This document shows positions 1 to 26,246 of a DNA stretch of 64,000 nucleotides, piece by piece (positions within the stretch are counted from its first letter, which is position 1; every line of letters begins with the position of its first letter). The DNA is from Branchiostoma floridae (taxonomy: Eukaryota > Chordata > Leptocardii > Amphioxiformes > Branchiostomatidae), in NCBI RefSeq assembly GCF_000003815.2, contig NC_049983.1, forward strand, positions 8,318,157-8,382,156, in the 5' to 3' direction. Below the pieces are notes generated by a model. The model did not search any database. It was not told the DNA's origin and worked only from the letters and a program-made list of their open reading frames with translations. A program made the translations under genes and the position numbers.

Positions 1-651
1 ATCGATCTAGATCTAGTCTAGCATAGAAGTTCTGCTTCTTCCCGCTTCTAGGTTAGGTCACAGGATGGTAAGGTCACGAATGACATCCGCGGGCTCATTA
101 ATTTTTGCCTGATTTCAGAAAAAAATTTTTTTTTCTTCTTTGGAGATGTTTATCATGACGAAAAATTACCAAAATGAGCAAATATGTTGTGTTGTAGCCT
201 GTGATTGTAGAAGTGACACTAGCGAGGTCGTCAGGGCTGTAGTTGTAGAAGGGAAACTAGTTAGATAGTTGTAAAAGTGGCACCAATATGGAAGCCATGA
301 GTGTAGTTACCAGCTTTGTTAGTAATACCAGTCTACCTCACAAGCGTTACTTTCCCTACACCAGTACATGTCTTCAATACAGGAATGAATGCTTTGTTGG
401 CTGTGATACCATGTTTTTTCCCTTCAAATGTTGTTACAACATTTATGGTGTCTGTTTTGGAAATGTAGCAATGTTGTTTTTTGTAACCGTTTTTCCGCCC
501 CATTTCCTCAACCTGAAAAGGATGTCATCCACAGAATTTGCTGTGGCCTTATGGCGAAAATGTAGGATTGTATTGGTTTAGCATTAGTCGCTTTGTCAAA
601 TAACTTTTTGTGGTGTAAAATCTTTGTTGACACATATGAGTCTTGACCCAG
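1..651 (+). other. Non-coding sequence upstream of first visible GH31 exon
   Basis: No exon is recognisable. It is probably an intron of the GH31 gene, because the next exon starts after a clean acceptor at 650-651 and encodes an internal part of the protein. A short motif near 521-550 (GGATGTCATCC followed by a GTGGCC-like stretch) belongs to a dispersed repeat also seen near 4770, 5575, 24060 and 24435. Confidence 0.5.
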
Positions 652-14771
<14,120 letters not shown>

Positions 14772-14887
14772 TGATACTTCATCGTCATAGTCATAGAGTC
14801 ACCAAAGCATAGACATAGTGTTAAAATGTCATATAATGACCGATGTGGTTTACATGGTCATCCAAATGATGATTAGAGTCTTCCTTT

Positions 14888-14893
14888 AATAAA
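14888..14893 (+). promoter_or_regulatory. Polyadenylation signal of the GH31 gene
   Basis: Canonical AATAAA 117 bases downstream of the GH31 stop codon, the first canonical signal after it. Confidence 0.65.
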
Positions 14894-14948
14894 TCTGTGT
14901 GCGAAGTCTTTGCACAAAAGAAGTACAATGTCGTTCGTCGTCAGATAG

Positions 14949-14954
14949 TTTATT
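14949..14954 (-). promoter_or_regulatory. Candidate polyadenylation signal of the NB-ARC gene
   Basis: AATAAA on the minus strand about 620 bases past the stop codon of the NB-ARC gene. If used, the two convergent 3' UTRs end about 50 bases apart without much overlap. No other feature was recognised between 14894 and 15575. Confidence 0.4.
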
Positions 14955-15575
14955 TGCATAGAAAACTAGACTCCTAAAAACATCGGAATTCGCTTCCAGC
15001 TTAAAAACATCGGAGACACAGAAAAATACAAGCAAAGGTATGATGTTTGTGGATGCGAGAAAAACATAAAACATCAAAGCATAGACATGCCGCTGAATTT
15101 AAGACAGTTTATAACAAACATATACAGTGCAAGCAGAGAAACGCGAAAGCAAGTTTTAAAGACACTTTGATATAATTTATATCCATACAATCCATGATAG
15201 AAATAATGCTAGCAGTTTCGTAAAATAAAACCCACATTGAACTGCAAAACAATTAGCTAGTAAAACGTATCAGTAGCCATACCTACCCCTACAGCTAGTC
15301 ATTGGCATATTGCACCTAGGATACTTACAAATCCACACGTTTTTCTCCTTTACGAAATAAGTCATAGAAATACATGCCTCCGCTGCTAAGGCGTAGCCAA
15401 AAATCAAGGGACGTCATTTGGTCATTTCTGTTTTCCTTACACTTTTTAGTAAAAAAACACAATTCTATGGACTGAAATAAAATTCCAAACTTATATACAA
15501 TTAAAACGGATAAAAGATATGTTAAGAAGCTCTAGAATCAAAGTACAGCTGGATAATCTTCACTGCATCGTGTCG

Positions 15576-18500
15576 TCATAGCCACACTGTCCAATCATGT
15601 GGATAAACTGCAAATGCAATTACAAGGGGAAAGTCAAACAATGGAAGTGAATAATTTTGGAAAATCACAAAATAAAGAATCTGTGTGCAAGCTATGAAAA
15701 GGATGAAACAGGAAGAGTAAAATATTAAAAATAAATCAAAAGTAAATGAAAATAGAAACATTGTAAGCACGCTATGAATACAAAGGCCAAAGAAGGAAGA
15801 GTGAAAAAAGTAAAAAAAGGAAATATTCAAACACATCCTCAAAATAAAGATAATGTAAGTATGGTAGAAAGGCTGAATTAGGAAGAAACGAAAAATTCAC
15901 ACACATCTTTACAAAATACAAACACAGTAAGTAAGGCCGCAGCAGGAAGAGCAAAAACATCTGCAGCAACTTACGTTCGAAGAAATTGGATGTGTTGTCC
16001 TCCAGTTTTTGTACGAACTCGTTGTTCTGGTCATACTCCATCAGTTCCTTTAGATATTCCCCAGCCTCAGCTTCCTGCCCCATCTCTTTGTATATTCGTA
16101 CAAGGAAGTAGAGAGCTGGAAATGGTATGGGTTGGTCATTCAGAAATCTTGCCAAATGAAGCTGTTTTCTAGCAAGTGCTATTGTTGAACAAGCAAATAA
16201 GCAAAGCTCGCGGTCAAACAACTCATGACATAAAATGTTCAAATTGACTGAAGGCAGGGGTATGTTATTTGTACTGTGTATTTCTCATGCTAAAGCGCCA
16301 GACTTGACGAGGAAGTCTGCAATGACCATACCAGTGAAAGAAAACTATTCAAGTCCTATAAAACACACTTAGGCTCCAAGCAGATGATGGGATAGAAAAT
16401 CGTCATGCTATCTGCCTGCCCCGTTTTTCTGACAGGTAACTAATTGAAACACCGGGCTAGAAAATGTAAGGTATATTAGAATCGACCTAAAATGGAAGCT
16501 AGCCTTTTAAGCATTAGTATGTTCTCTTGGTCACTTTCCTTGCTATCTGGGCACCAGAGAGAGCAAACTAAAGCTAACAAGGCTAGAACTTACCTAGTTG
16601 GCACGCTCTGTGCCTCTGTGGGAGCACCTTCTTCTTCAGCTCCAGAGACAGTTTGGTCAGACGGGCGGCTTCCGTCAAGTTGCGATTGTCGCCGAGCAGG
16701 TAGTTTCTCGCCAGCTTGTTCAATACTGTTGTTCAAAATAATGCTAACATTAGAAATGGAATCCAGGGCAATCTCTGTAGCAACAATTGTACGATAGATC
16801 AACGACAGAGAATTGAGGACAGTTTTGTGACAGTCATAAGTTGTAGTACAAAATTTATCTGTTTGTGATGCGATAGGTTGTCGCGGACTTGCGTGGATCC
16901 TTGTCGATGGTCGGTCCTTAATAAAACCGCACAGCACAAAAATTGTACAATATACGTGACTACGCCTCTAGTACATGTAGGAAATAAGACCGATTAATGA
17001 GGGAATGTACTTTTTAAAAATAAATAAAAACGATATTTGTATCATTAACATACATACATAGCACTCGTATACAATCTTCGACGAAATTCACTTCATCCTC
17101 TAATGTGTTGGAGGTACAATATTGGCAGATTCTTTGTTCTAGAGGAGTGAGGTTATTATGCCTTCTTGATTCAATTCAAAGTTTGTCGCAACCGATTCTT
17201 AGTTAAGCGATGAATAAATAGTGCGCTCACCAATAGCCACGCTGATATGCTCCTCACCAAACACTGCCCGCTTCATCTTCAGACTGGCTTTGATGAGTAT
17301 TTCTGACTCTTCCAGACGGCCGAGCTCCTGATAGAGCGCCCCAAGGTTATTGTAAGCTGGAAAATATGCCAAATTATTTTACAATATACAAATGTATGAA
17401 TTCATTCTATATTTTTGCTTTGGTTTCAGGATTAGTATATTGCTGATTTGAAGTGACAAAAGTACCTTCATATCAGGATTTTTTAGTCAATACAATTTTT
17501 AAGACATAAAAGGCGATTCTATGATCATTGACAAAACTTTATATAGTTACTTTTTGTTGAGTATTAACATAACAAGAACCAGAGCAAAGTGGCGTTGCAC
17601 TTACATATTTTTTCAGCGCAACTTAAAATTAAACATTTATCATAACTTTGTCATCAAAAGAAGAGAATGCTAACGACATCAAGAGTAGACTACAAAAAGG
17701 TACGATATAGTAGCACAAATAAGAATAAAGGGTCGGTGTACATATTGGTATATAGATGTTTTTAACACAAACGAATAAACTTTTGACAAACGTAAACTCA
17801 CCCACGGCGATCATGTAGTGGTTGGAGATATTTCGTTTCTCGTGGAAGGTTTTCTTTAGCCTGAGGGCTGTCTGCAGCATCCTCTCTGTCTCTTTGACGT
17901 AATCTTCGCCCATCTCCGTTAAATTCCGGCGCTGCCGAGCACGCGCCACGGCCTGGATACCTGAAATTATAAAAATCGATGAAAACGTACACAACACCAT
18001 GTTCTTCAAATACAATTCAATCACTACAACTGGATAAAAAAACGGATATTTACTTCCGGACGTTTCGAGAGACATCCATCTCTCTTCTTCAGCGTCACTA
18101 GACTGAACTAGCAGAACAATTCAAACCAAGTACAGTTACATAAGCAATGAAAGAGAAATGTGGAGCACATGATTGTAAACATTAACAACTGCAAGATAGT
18201 AAAGTACTAATGCTGTGTAAAGATATTCTCATACCCACTGAGCGATCAAAGATATTCGACAGATCGCGCTTTCATGGTGTGTTCTGTCATCTTTTAAATC
18301 ATATTTTTACATCTTGCCTCATACTAGTATTCAAATCATTAAATTACGGGTCACGCAAATCCAATTTTGGTTTCTCAGCGACCGTCCTCTAGTGGACTAG
18401 GGGTCTTACCACAGGCGACTTCAATATGGTCCTGTGGATACAGCTGTCTGATCAGTCTCAGGGACTCTTCAAACTCCCGCTCGGACTTGTCCAGCTCCAG

Positions 18501-21500
18501 CAGTTCAAAGTAGGCCTTTCCAAGGTACCGTTTTGCTGAAGTAAAAGTGAAATAAAAAAAAAAAGACATTTCGTTTGCTGTATCTTTTTAGCTGGAGGCT
18601 AGCTATAGTATGGCCCAATGGTACTGATATTCATAAGGATAGCATATATTATGTCCATCCCATGAATTGGAAAAGCGATTAGTGGATACGATTCTTGATA
18701 TGTTGTATTTGAGATATGACTAACGTCTGCAAATTGCAGAATACACGTCTTCATCAGATTTCTAGATCATTATGAGGATGTGGCGCGTTGTTTACACCAA
18801 GTGACATTTATCTAGTGCAAAGCCACATACCTATTGCCAGTTGATATTTGTCTTCTCTGTTCAGAGCCTCGGTAGCGCGCACTGCCAGTTGGAAGATCTC
18901 CAATGCCTGCTCCGACTGCCCGTCCCTTCTAAGGTACATCCCGACAGCGTTGAACAGAGGAGTTGGGTCTTCGATTTGTTGTAAGCATTCCTCCTTCCTC
19001 GAGCACGTCTCGACGTCGGCTGTGCTCGTTTTCTTCCTCGGGAATTTCCGGACGACCTCGGAGACGGTCTGCCCGACGATGAGTGTGTTGGTGACGATGG
19101 AGTTGTACTTGATGTGTTTGTCGCGATCGTTGAAGGACACGAACATTCCAAGAGACACGGACGTGGCGTTGGGGAATATCGCCTTCAAGATTCTGATGCC
19201 GTTACTCAGAGCTAAGGTCATCTTCTGCGGCTTTTCCTTCAGGTCAGACCGAACAACCGTCTGTAAGAGCCTTGGTATAGTGAAGTACATCTTCTCCCTT
19301 TGGACGTCATCATTTTCTTCGGTTGGCATCTCGCCTGTTTCTTCCCCTTGGTGTCTTTTGATGAGAGAGTACCTCTCTAATCTCATTAGGATCGTGTTCA
19401 GGTTGTCCGAAATCTCGATTTCCGATACAGAGGAGCTGTTCTCTCCTCCTAGTAGCTCGTCTCTGAGTCTTGAGTCGGTCAGATTCACGGCTGCACGCAC
19501 GAAAATCCACTCCGGAATGGCCAAGTCAAGAAGGGAGCAGATCTCCAACAACTGGATTGCTGCAGGATGGTCCTTTTGCAGCTTCTCGGCACTGAGCAGC
19601 ATGCTGCTTTTCACGTTGATCGGCAGATCGCCGTGTTCCTCGCCAAGAAGGCCCGTGGTTTTCCGCCGGTACAGCTCTAGATATCGCGCGAAGGAGTACT
19701 TGTTGTACCTCATGTAGGCACCGGCTTTTTCTAACGCTAGAGGCAGTCCGTCGAATCCGTTTTTTCCTACAAGAGTCTGTAACGCTTTGTATTCGTCGGA
19801 TTTGGACTCTTTCAGTTCTGTGCGTTTAGATACGGCCTCTTGTAGAGTGAGGTCCCAACGGCGTCGGATCAGGAACAGTTCTGCTTCTGACTGGTTCAAA
19901 CCGGTGACATCGTATACCGCGGTGACTGTGCCGTCCCATACGCGCTTCCAGTCGGTGTAGTCAGAAGCGATGATGATGTGTCCGCCCTTCGGTAGGGAGG
20001 GGAAGTACTCCCGCACCAGGTCGGGACTGCGCACCCCGTTCAGGACCAGCATCCAGTTGTGGTTGGTCAACAGCCATTTCGTCACGACCCGCAGGATATT
20101 CTCGTGGGTGTAGTCTTTTAGTTCCAGAGACAGGCCGATATTGGCCATCTGGTGTGACGGACAAAAACAAACGTACAAAAATAATGAATATGGATCGGTT
20201 TAGTAAAAATGATACCAAAGTCTTCTGCAAGTTAAAATGGAGATGCCGTAAATCTATTGATTTGTATATCGTTTTATCCAGTGATATTTATCTTCAAGCT
20301 TGACTGTAACATTGAAGAGAGTTAGATATCTAGGTGAAAAGATATTCAAGCTAACACATACCCAAGCAACTGGACAGATTTATAAGCAGTTAGACGTTTC
20401 AGGTTGAATCCAATACCATCAGTGACAGAGAAAGCTTGAATGTGTTCGGCTATTACTATTCCGAACACCGCTACATGAAAATGACAGTTAAGAGGTGATC
20501 GGATTGTATGTAAGATTATCAAAGGACCGTACCATTTTCTCCAGCCCAACGTTGAGCCGTTGTCTGGAGGAGCAGGTGAGCCAGAAGATGCCTCCCCGAA
20601 ACCTGCCCTGGTGGTAGGATCTCAGCGCGTACTGGATCGCGATTTCCGTCTTACCGTACCCGGGCAGACCCGTTAGTACCTGCGGGAGACACATACATGG
20701 TGTTACATCATGAACCTGCCCTGGTGGTAGGATCTTAGCGCGTACTGGATCGCGATTTCCGTCTTACAGTACCCGGGCAGACCCGTCAGTACCTGCGGGA
20801 GACACAGAACATGGTAAACATTACATCATGAACCTGCTCTGGTGGTAGGATCTCAGCGCGTACTGGATCGCGATTTCCGTCTTACAGTACCCGGGCAGAC
20901 CCGTCAGTACCTGCGGGAGACACAGAACATGGTGTTACATCATGAACCTGCTCTGGTGGTAGGATCGCAGCGCATACTGGATCGCGATCTCCGTCTTACC
21001 GTACCCGGGTAGACCTGTTAGTACCTACGGAGACACAGAACATGGTGTTACATCATGAACCTGCCCTGGTGGTAGGTTCGCAGCGCGTACTGGATCGCGA
21101 TTTCCGTCTTGCCGTACCCGGGCAGACCCGTTAGTACCTACGGAGACACATACATTGTGTTACATCATGAACCTGCCCTGGTGGTAGGTTCGCAGCGCAT
21201 TCTGGATCGCGATTTCCGTCTTACCGTACCCGGGCAGACCCGTTAGTACCTACGGAGACACATACATTGTGTTACATCATGAACCTGCTCTGGTGGTAGG
21301 ATCGCAGCGCGTACTGGATCGCGATCTCCGTCTTACCATACCCCGGCAGACCCGTCAACACATGCGGGAGACACAACATGGTGTTACACCCAAAGAAGAA
21401 TAGTAATTACAAAATATATTTGTTTTTTTTTAATCAATTTTGGCTCTATGGCTCACAATGAGTAAAAATTAAATCTTCACCTTAACATTGTGCATTCAGG

Positions 21501-24500
21501 CCGTTTTGTTCCATACACATAAAGCAGTTACGAATGTAAATGTTTATCTTTCCATCAACTTTGTCTTTCCTTGTCATCTCTCGATATTTTTATTTTCAAA
21601 TCTCTGTAATACTTTTTATTTCATTTTACAGGGTATCAATTATTATCTCGGTATTTTGACTAACTTCTGCTTCTGTGCAGCGGTATAATTTTGCTTCTGT
21701 GTTGCAAATACTATATTTCAATGATGACTCAATACAACTAAAGACTTACCTGAACCAAAGTGTGACTTTTCATCTGCCCGTACCACATGGAGAAAAACCT
21801 GTCGTGCTCCGACTGCAACTTGCTGAGGTAATCCTCGTGGCCGGTGAAATAGGGCGTGGGGTAGGGCACTTCACTGAAGGGAATCCCAATACCTGGAAAG
21901 GTATAAAGTACGAGAGTGATTTATCAAAAATACCAAGATCGGTGTAGAAAAATATGCTCCAAGAACTTATATTTAGTAGTCTGGGAGGAAAAAACTTACA
22001 AAATTCCTAGCATACGTAGTCTCGTAGCATATCCTGTACATAATATACTAGTAGCCCAATATAAAAGAATGATAGCTTGAAGTCTCCTAATCATTTTGAT
22101 TAAGATATGTTGTTCTATAATTTTGTGAAGAACTTTCGATTTGTATAAAGAGACAAAGGAGGAATTTAGCTGACTAGTTCAGGAACGAATATCCTACCTT
22201 TAGGAACCCCCAAGACACTTCTCAAGCGCTCCTCCTCGGGAATGAAGCGTCCTATGAGGAAGACGGAGCACACAAACACAAGAGCAGCAAGAAAGGACAA
22301 GAGGACCACCCTCAGAACAGTGGGCGCGCTGGGAACAGGTAGTGGGTCCTCTGGTACCGGGGCGACAGGGACTGCAGGGGCGGGAGGGAGATCGTCTACA
22401 ACCGGTAGTGGTCGATCTCCCTCGTCGTACCGTGGTAACTCCGGCTCGGCGTCCGTGGTGAGATCTGCTGCGTCCGTCGCTACAATCAGATCCCACTCGC
22501 GCTCGTATCTCTTCAACGTCCACAACGGCACTCTCAGAGACAAGTCTCTACACGTGGTTTTCAACTCGCAGACGTTGTCCTCGGATATGACGCCCTTTTT
22601 GTCCAGCACCGTGAACAGTTCCCTGCCGTTGGTTACGCGTTCGAACTCGCCGACATGCAGGTGTGCTTTACACACGAACTTGAGTCTCTGGAAGTCTTCA
22701 CTGGTCAGGTTCTTACTGATGTAGTCCAGACAGAGCCTGTAGGAGACTGGTCGCGATCTTGAAGGAGAGTGTTGAGGATGTCCTATGCCAAGGTGACCTG
22801 GGAAACGGACAAAAGCTCATGTAACGCTAGCTCACCTTTTTCCGCGGGTAACCTATGTCCGTTGTTTCTGCAAACAGGGTGTGTAGGGGTACCAAATCAA
22901 CGAACGATGGTTTCAATTTAGAATACTTTCAAAATATCACAGTTTAAAAGCACCGTCCCTAGAGTTGATATCCCCAAATACCCTGTTTTAAAAAACAACG
23001 GACATAGGTTAGCCCGTGGATAAAGGGGAACAAGCGTTAACCTCTATGTCGGTTATCTTATAGATGCAAGTGCATCAGTATTACGTATTCAGGATTAGTA
23101 ACATTTGCCATCTTGATTATAGAGTATTTGATAAGTAATAAACTCTTGTCGTTCTTTTGGTACATTTACAATCAAGAGTTTGCGTATACCAGAACAAAAC
23201 TAAAAGAACCATTGCTGAATGTTGAACGTTAACTTACACAGAGCTAAGCTTATGCATCACAGATTGTAGAAATGAGTCCGAACTAATACATAAGATTAAG
23301 TTCTGCCAATGTATGAAGACGGTGTTGTACATAATTTAGTTATAAAAGTCGTTGGAACCTGTCTTTGTATTACCACTGTGCATGGTTGAATTCTGAAAAC
23401 AAGGAGCTAATAAAGTTGAGATGATTGGTGGAAAAGAAATGTACAGTAGCAAGAAAACAGCTGAAATGTTGGACAGCAAACGACCGTTTCTGATTTCGGA
23501 CAGTTACCGTTGCTGAGCGTTCTGAATGCCTCCTCCTCGGAATAAACATTCTCCCCTGTGTCCCCTTCCCGTCTGCGTGCAGCACGTACTCTGTACGTGA
23601 CGTCAGGTTCCAGGTTCTGTAGTCGGACGTTTTGTGATCCTGCGTGCATAGATACAAACATGTAATGTATCCGTAACGTAAAACCACAATCATGGTGCAG
23701 TTTGACAAATGGCAAATATCACCGTCCAAGATAAAACACATATCCAAGCGCTTATTTGTTTTGGCAATATTTGTCTGAATCATGATCAGTTCAGGTGTCA
23801 TACTTGGTGTCAGCCTTCTTATGGAGTTCCTACAGCATTATATCTGAAAGCATATACGTACGTGCAACCAAGACACTTGCTGGACTGACTGATGATGTGT
23901 CGCCTTCTCCAAGCAGATGCGGGGATAGAAATGCGTTTCTGACTGACTCGGCTTCTGACAGTCACTACCCTCCCGGTTTGTCTTGGGGTAAATAAGGATT
24001 GCCACAAAGCCCGGCCGATTAGAAACGTTCCACCATCTACCCAAAGATCTGCGTGTACATTAGGCCACCCTTATTCAATTTTATGGATGACATCCATGCG
24101 CGCATTGATTTTCGTCTGTGGCCACATGTGACCCAATAGCATACCCGGCCAATCAGATTTTTTTATGCTTGCCAGAAGATCTGCTCCCCATTATATTAAG
24201 GGGCACATGGTCATGGCATGGGGCCACCGTGCCCTTGTTCCCCTCTTAAAGAAGTATGGCAATAAAACACTATTGAAATGGCGACGATTGTCTAGTAGTA
24301 GTACAGCATTACTATAGATGATATAAACCAAGCCTGGAAAAGAATGGACTGGATGTGTAGTCCCGTGGTTTAACAACATTTTTTTGCCGGATTTTTCTTT
24401 TTTTTCGCCCACACGCATTAGCTTTGGGGTCTCCAGAGGATGTCATCCATAAAATGAAGTCAGTGTGGCCTTCGCTGCAAGTGTCGTACATACCTGCGTG

Positions 24501-26246
24501 TTGTACCTCTAACCATTCCGCAGTACCACTTTTCCGGTACTGTAGAATGAAATCGTCGGCCCCAATCACAGTCAGGGTGACGGAGGAGTACGTCAGTCGG
24601 GAAAACGTGATCTCCAGGGTGGTCTGCGCGATTATCGTTGTTCTCACTGCTCTCTGAAACTTAAAAAAAAAAACATACAGTATTTTTTAAGCATACAGTA
24701 TGTCAAAAAGAAGTTTAGTCAGTAGAAACTTGTAAGTATGTGTATAGTTGCTCTGAGGCCCTTCGGGTGGACTTTTGTTGGATATATCTCTTTGGATAAA
24801 TCTACAAACAGTAGCTTTTATACCCAAGACCCTTGGGAAGACCTCCCAACTGTTCCAAAGACTAAACAGTAAATGATATTGGATTAAGTCAAAATAGGCA
24901 GCTGAAGCTAGGGCACGGGACCGTGAAATATGGGGAGACCTCACAGCACTTAGACAGGTACATGTAGGAATATGTCGACTACTAATCTATTCAAATTGGG
25001 CCAGATCTATGAATCCAATAGTTATGAATAACGTTATCAAAAACAATACTTTACGTTGATAATACTTTATTAGTGATTTGAATAAAATTCTTAGGCCATA
25101 CGTAAATCATTGGACTTGACAAGTATATGGGTGTCTTTTGTACCTGAGTTTTCTTCTCCTGCCTCCTCTTGCCCCTCATGAACAGCTGTCTCGTAGGAAG
25201 GCGTTCTAAAAGAACGTAGCTAGAATAACAATTAGAGCTATCAAGTCACTGAATGTATGGAGAAAAATACTTCTGATTAATGTTGCTATTCTACATTTCC
25301 AAACTGGGGTGCGACCGGGTAGTTTTCGGGAAAGAAAAGTATGACACAAAAGACACCAAAAGAGAACGTTAACAGTCGTTGGTATTATTTGAGTAAATTT
25401 TTACGTATACATTTCTATTTTTTGTTTCCACAAACAGCTCGGCCGGGCCCTGGTTTGGAAATGCGGCATTACACTTGCCACTTCAATCTTGGAGGCATGC
25501 CTGGTCCCTGTCAACCAAGATGTCGATCATTTGTTATCTTAACGTCTATTTGTATGAGACATTTGCGATACCCAGGCAACTCGATACCTTGTTAACGTTG
25601 AGCTGACCCATTGCCAATCGGGACAAACTGGGTACCGTGACTAGGAATGTTTCAAGACTATGAGTATTGACCCTAGTCCCAAGACTACTACTTAATCCTC
25701 AACCCTAATCCTATTTCTAACCCTAGCCATAGACCTAAATGAAGTCGTCCTTGGCATATGCGTGTGTGAGTTGTCCTGACTGACTACTGGCTGAGTTGTC
25801 CTGATCAGACATAGTGGAATAAAAGCTCTTACAATTGTCCATAATCCCAAAACGTAAGTCCATAATTCATTATTCATAATTCATTCATACCAGTCCACAT
25901 ACCCTAATTAAGATCCACCGTCTATCTAGTACTGTCAGGACATATCGGCCCATACTCAGTCGGGACAAATCGACAACATGCCCTAAGTAGGACGGTTTCA
26001 CTCTGACCCAAATCCCAATCCCAGCCCTTAACCCTAACTAGAGTCGTCCTGGGCATGGTCGCCAGTTGTCCTGATTGACTAGGGACTGAGTTGTCCTGAT
26101 CCGATTTCTATATTGAAAGCTCTTACTCGTGGTCTCCTTTCGTCAGTGGCAGTCTCACCATTATTGCCATCATCAGTGACAGTGTCGTCGTCGTGTGTTT
26201 GGTGCAAAAACAGACCGTCCTCGTCCCCAGCCTGTTCTCCCTCCAT
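15576..26246 (-). CDS. FN3-DED-transmembrane-NB-ARC-TPR protein (NLR/Apaf-like, about 1121 aa, 14 exons)
   Basis: STAND-type ATPase, probably an innate-immunity or cell-death sensor. Coding exons in transcript order: 26246-26159, 25205-25144, 24653-24494, 23639-23508, 22797-22198, 21892-21750, 20679-20533, 20148-18831, 18535-18410, 17960-17802, 17356-17231, 16725-16594, 16115-15975, 15607-15576. All have GT-AG borders and the phases fit without a stop. Order: acidic N-terminus (1-50), fibronectin III (about 51-146), death-effector domain (about 166-250; YRLCLDYISKNL start), Pro-rich linker, one hydrophobic segment (about 307-330), NB-ARC (about 350-700) with P-loop GLPGYGKT (399-406) and GLPLAL, then TPRs. 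Several TPR exons are symmetrical phase-1 exons, two of exactly 42 codons (AYNNLGALYQ repeat). The Walker B position reads LVLNGV instead of LVLDDV. No signal peptide is visible. The start ATG at 26246 has an acceptor just upstream, so a 5' UTR intron is likely; the N-terminal two exons are the least certain. Confidence 0.85.
20713..21385 (-). repeat. Six extra tandem copies of the P-loop exon head
   Basis: Units of 112-118 bp start near 20713, 20831, 20945, 21058, 21170 and 21282, directly upstream (in transcript sense) of the true exon 20533-20679. Each holds the end of the preceding intron plus the first roughly 80 bases of the exon, encoding VLTGLPGYGKTEIAIQYALR, then runs into TTCATGATGTAA, a stop. 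The first five keep an AG at the acceptor; the outermost reads CGCATGTG there and has lost it. Confidence 0.95.
22821..23041. mobile_element. MITE with AACCTATGTCCGTTGTTT arms
   Basis: Inverted arms of about 50 bases: GTAACGCTAGCTCACC then AACCTATGTCCGTTGTTT on the left, with the inverse at 22998-23041. It is non-coding and sits in the intron between the FN3 and DED exons of the NB-ARC gene. Confidence 0.8.
24040..24480. repeat. Dispersed GGATGACATCC repeat, two degenerate copies
   Basis: The motifs TTATGGATGACATCC (about 24080) and GGATGTCATCCATAAAAT (about 24437), linked to GTGGCC, match copies at about 521, 4769 and 5573. The copies are short and diverged, so element borders are not claimed. 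Confidence 0.4.

Noticed and set aside
18848-19717. 289-codon open frame on the plus strand
   Set aside because: It is antisense to the large NB-ARC exon, has no homology I recognise and no splice context; a shadow of a GC-rich coding exon.
20713-21385. CRISPR-like appearance of regular repeats
   Set aside because: The units are contiguous duplications of a eukaryotic exon head without distinct spacers.
22242-22724. 160-codon plus-strand open frame
   Set aside because: Antisense to the DED/TM exon; low-complexity Gly/Ser/Thr composition mirrors the Pro-rich linker on the other strand.
26079-26158. Reading through the donor at 26158 to a later GTAAGA donor in the first NB-ARC coding exon
   Set aside because: That donor gives a phase that meets a stop in the next exon; the GTGAGA donor at 26158-26153 keeps the frame open.
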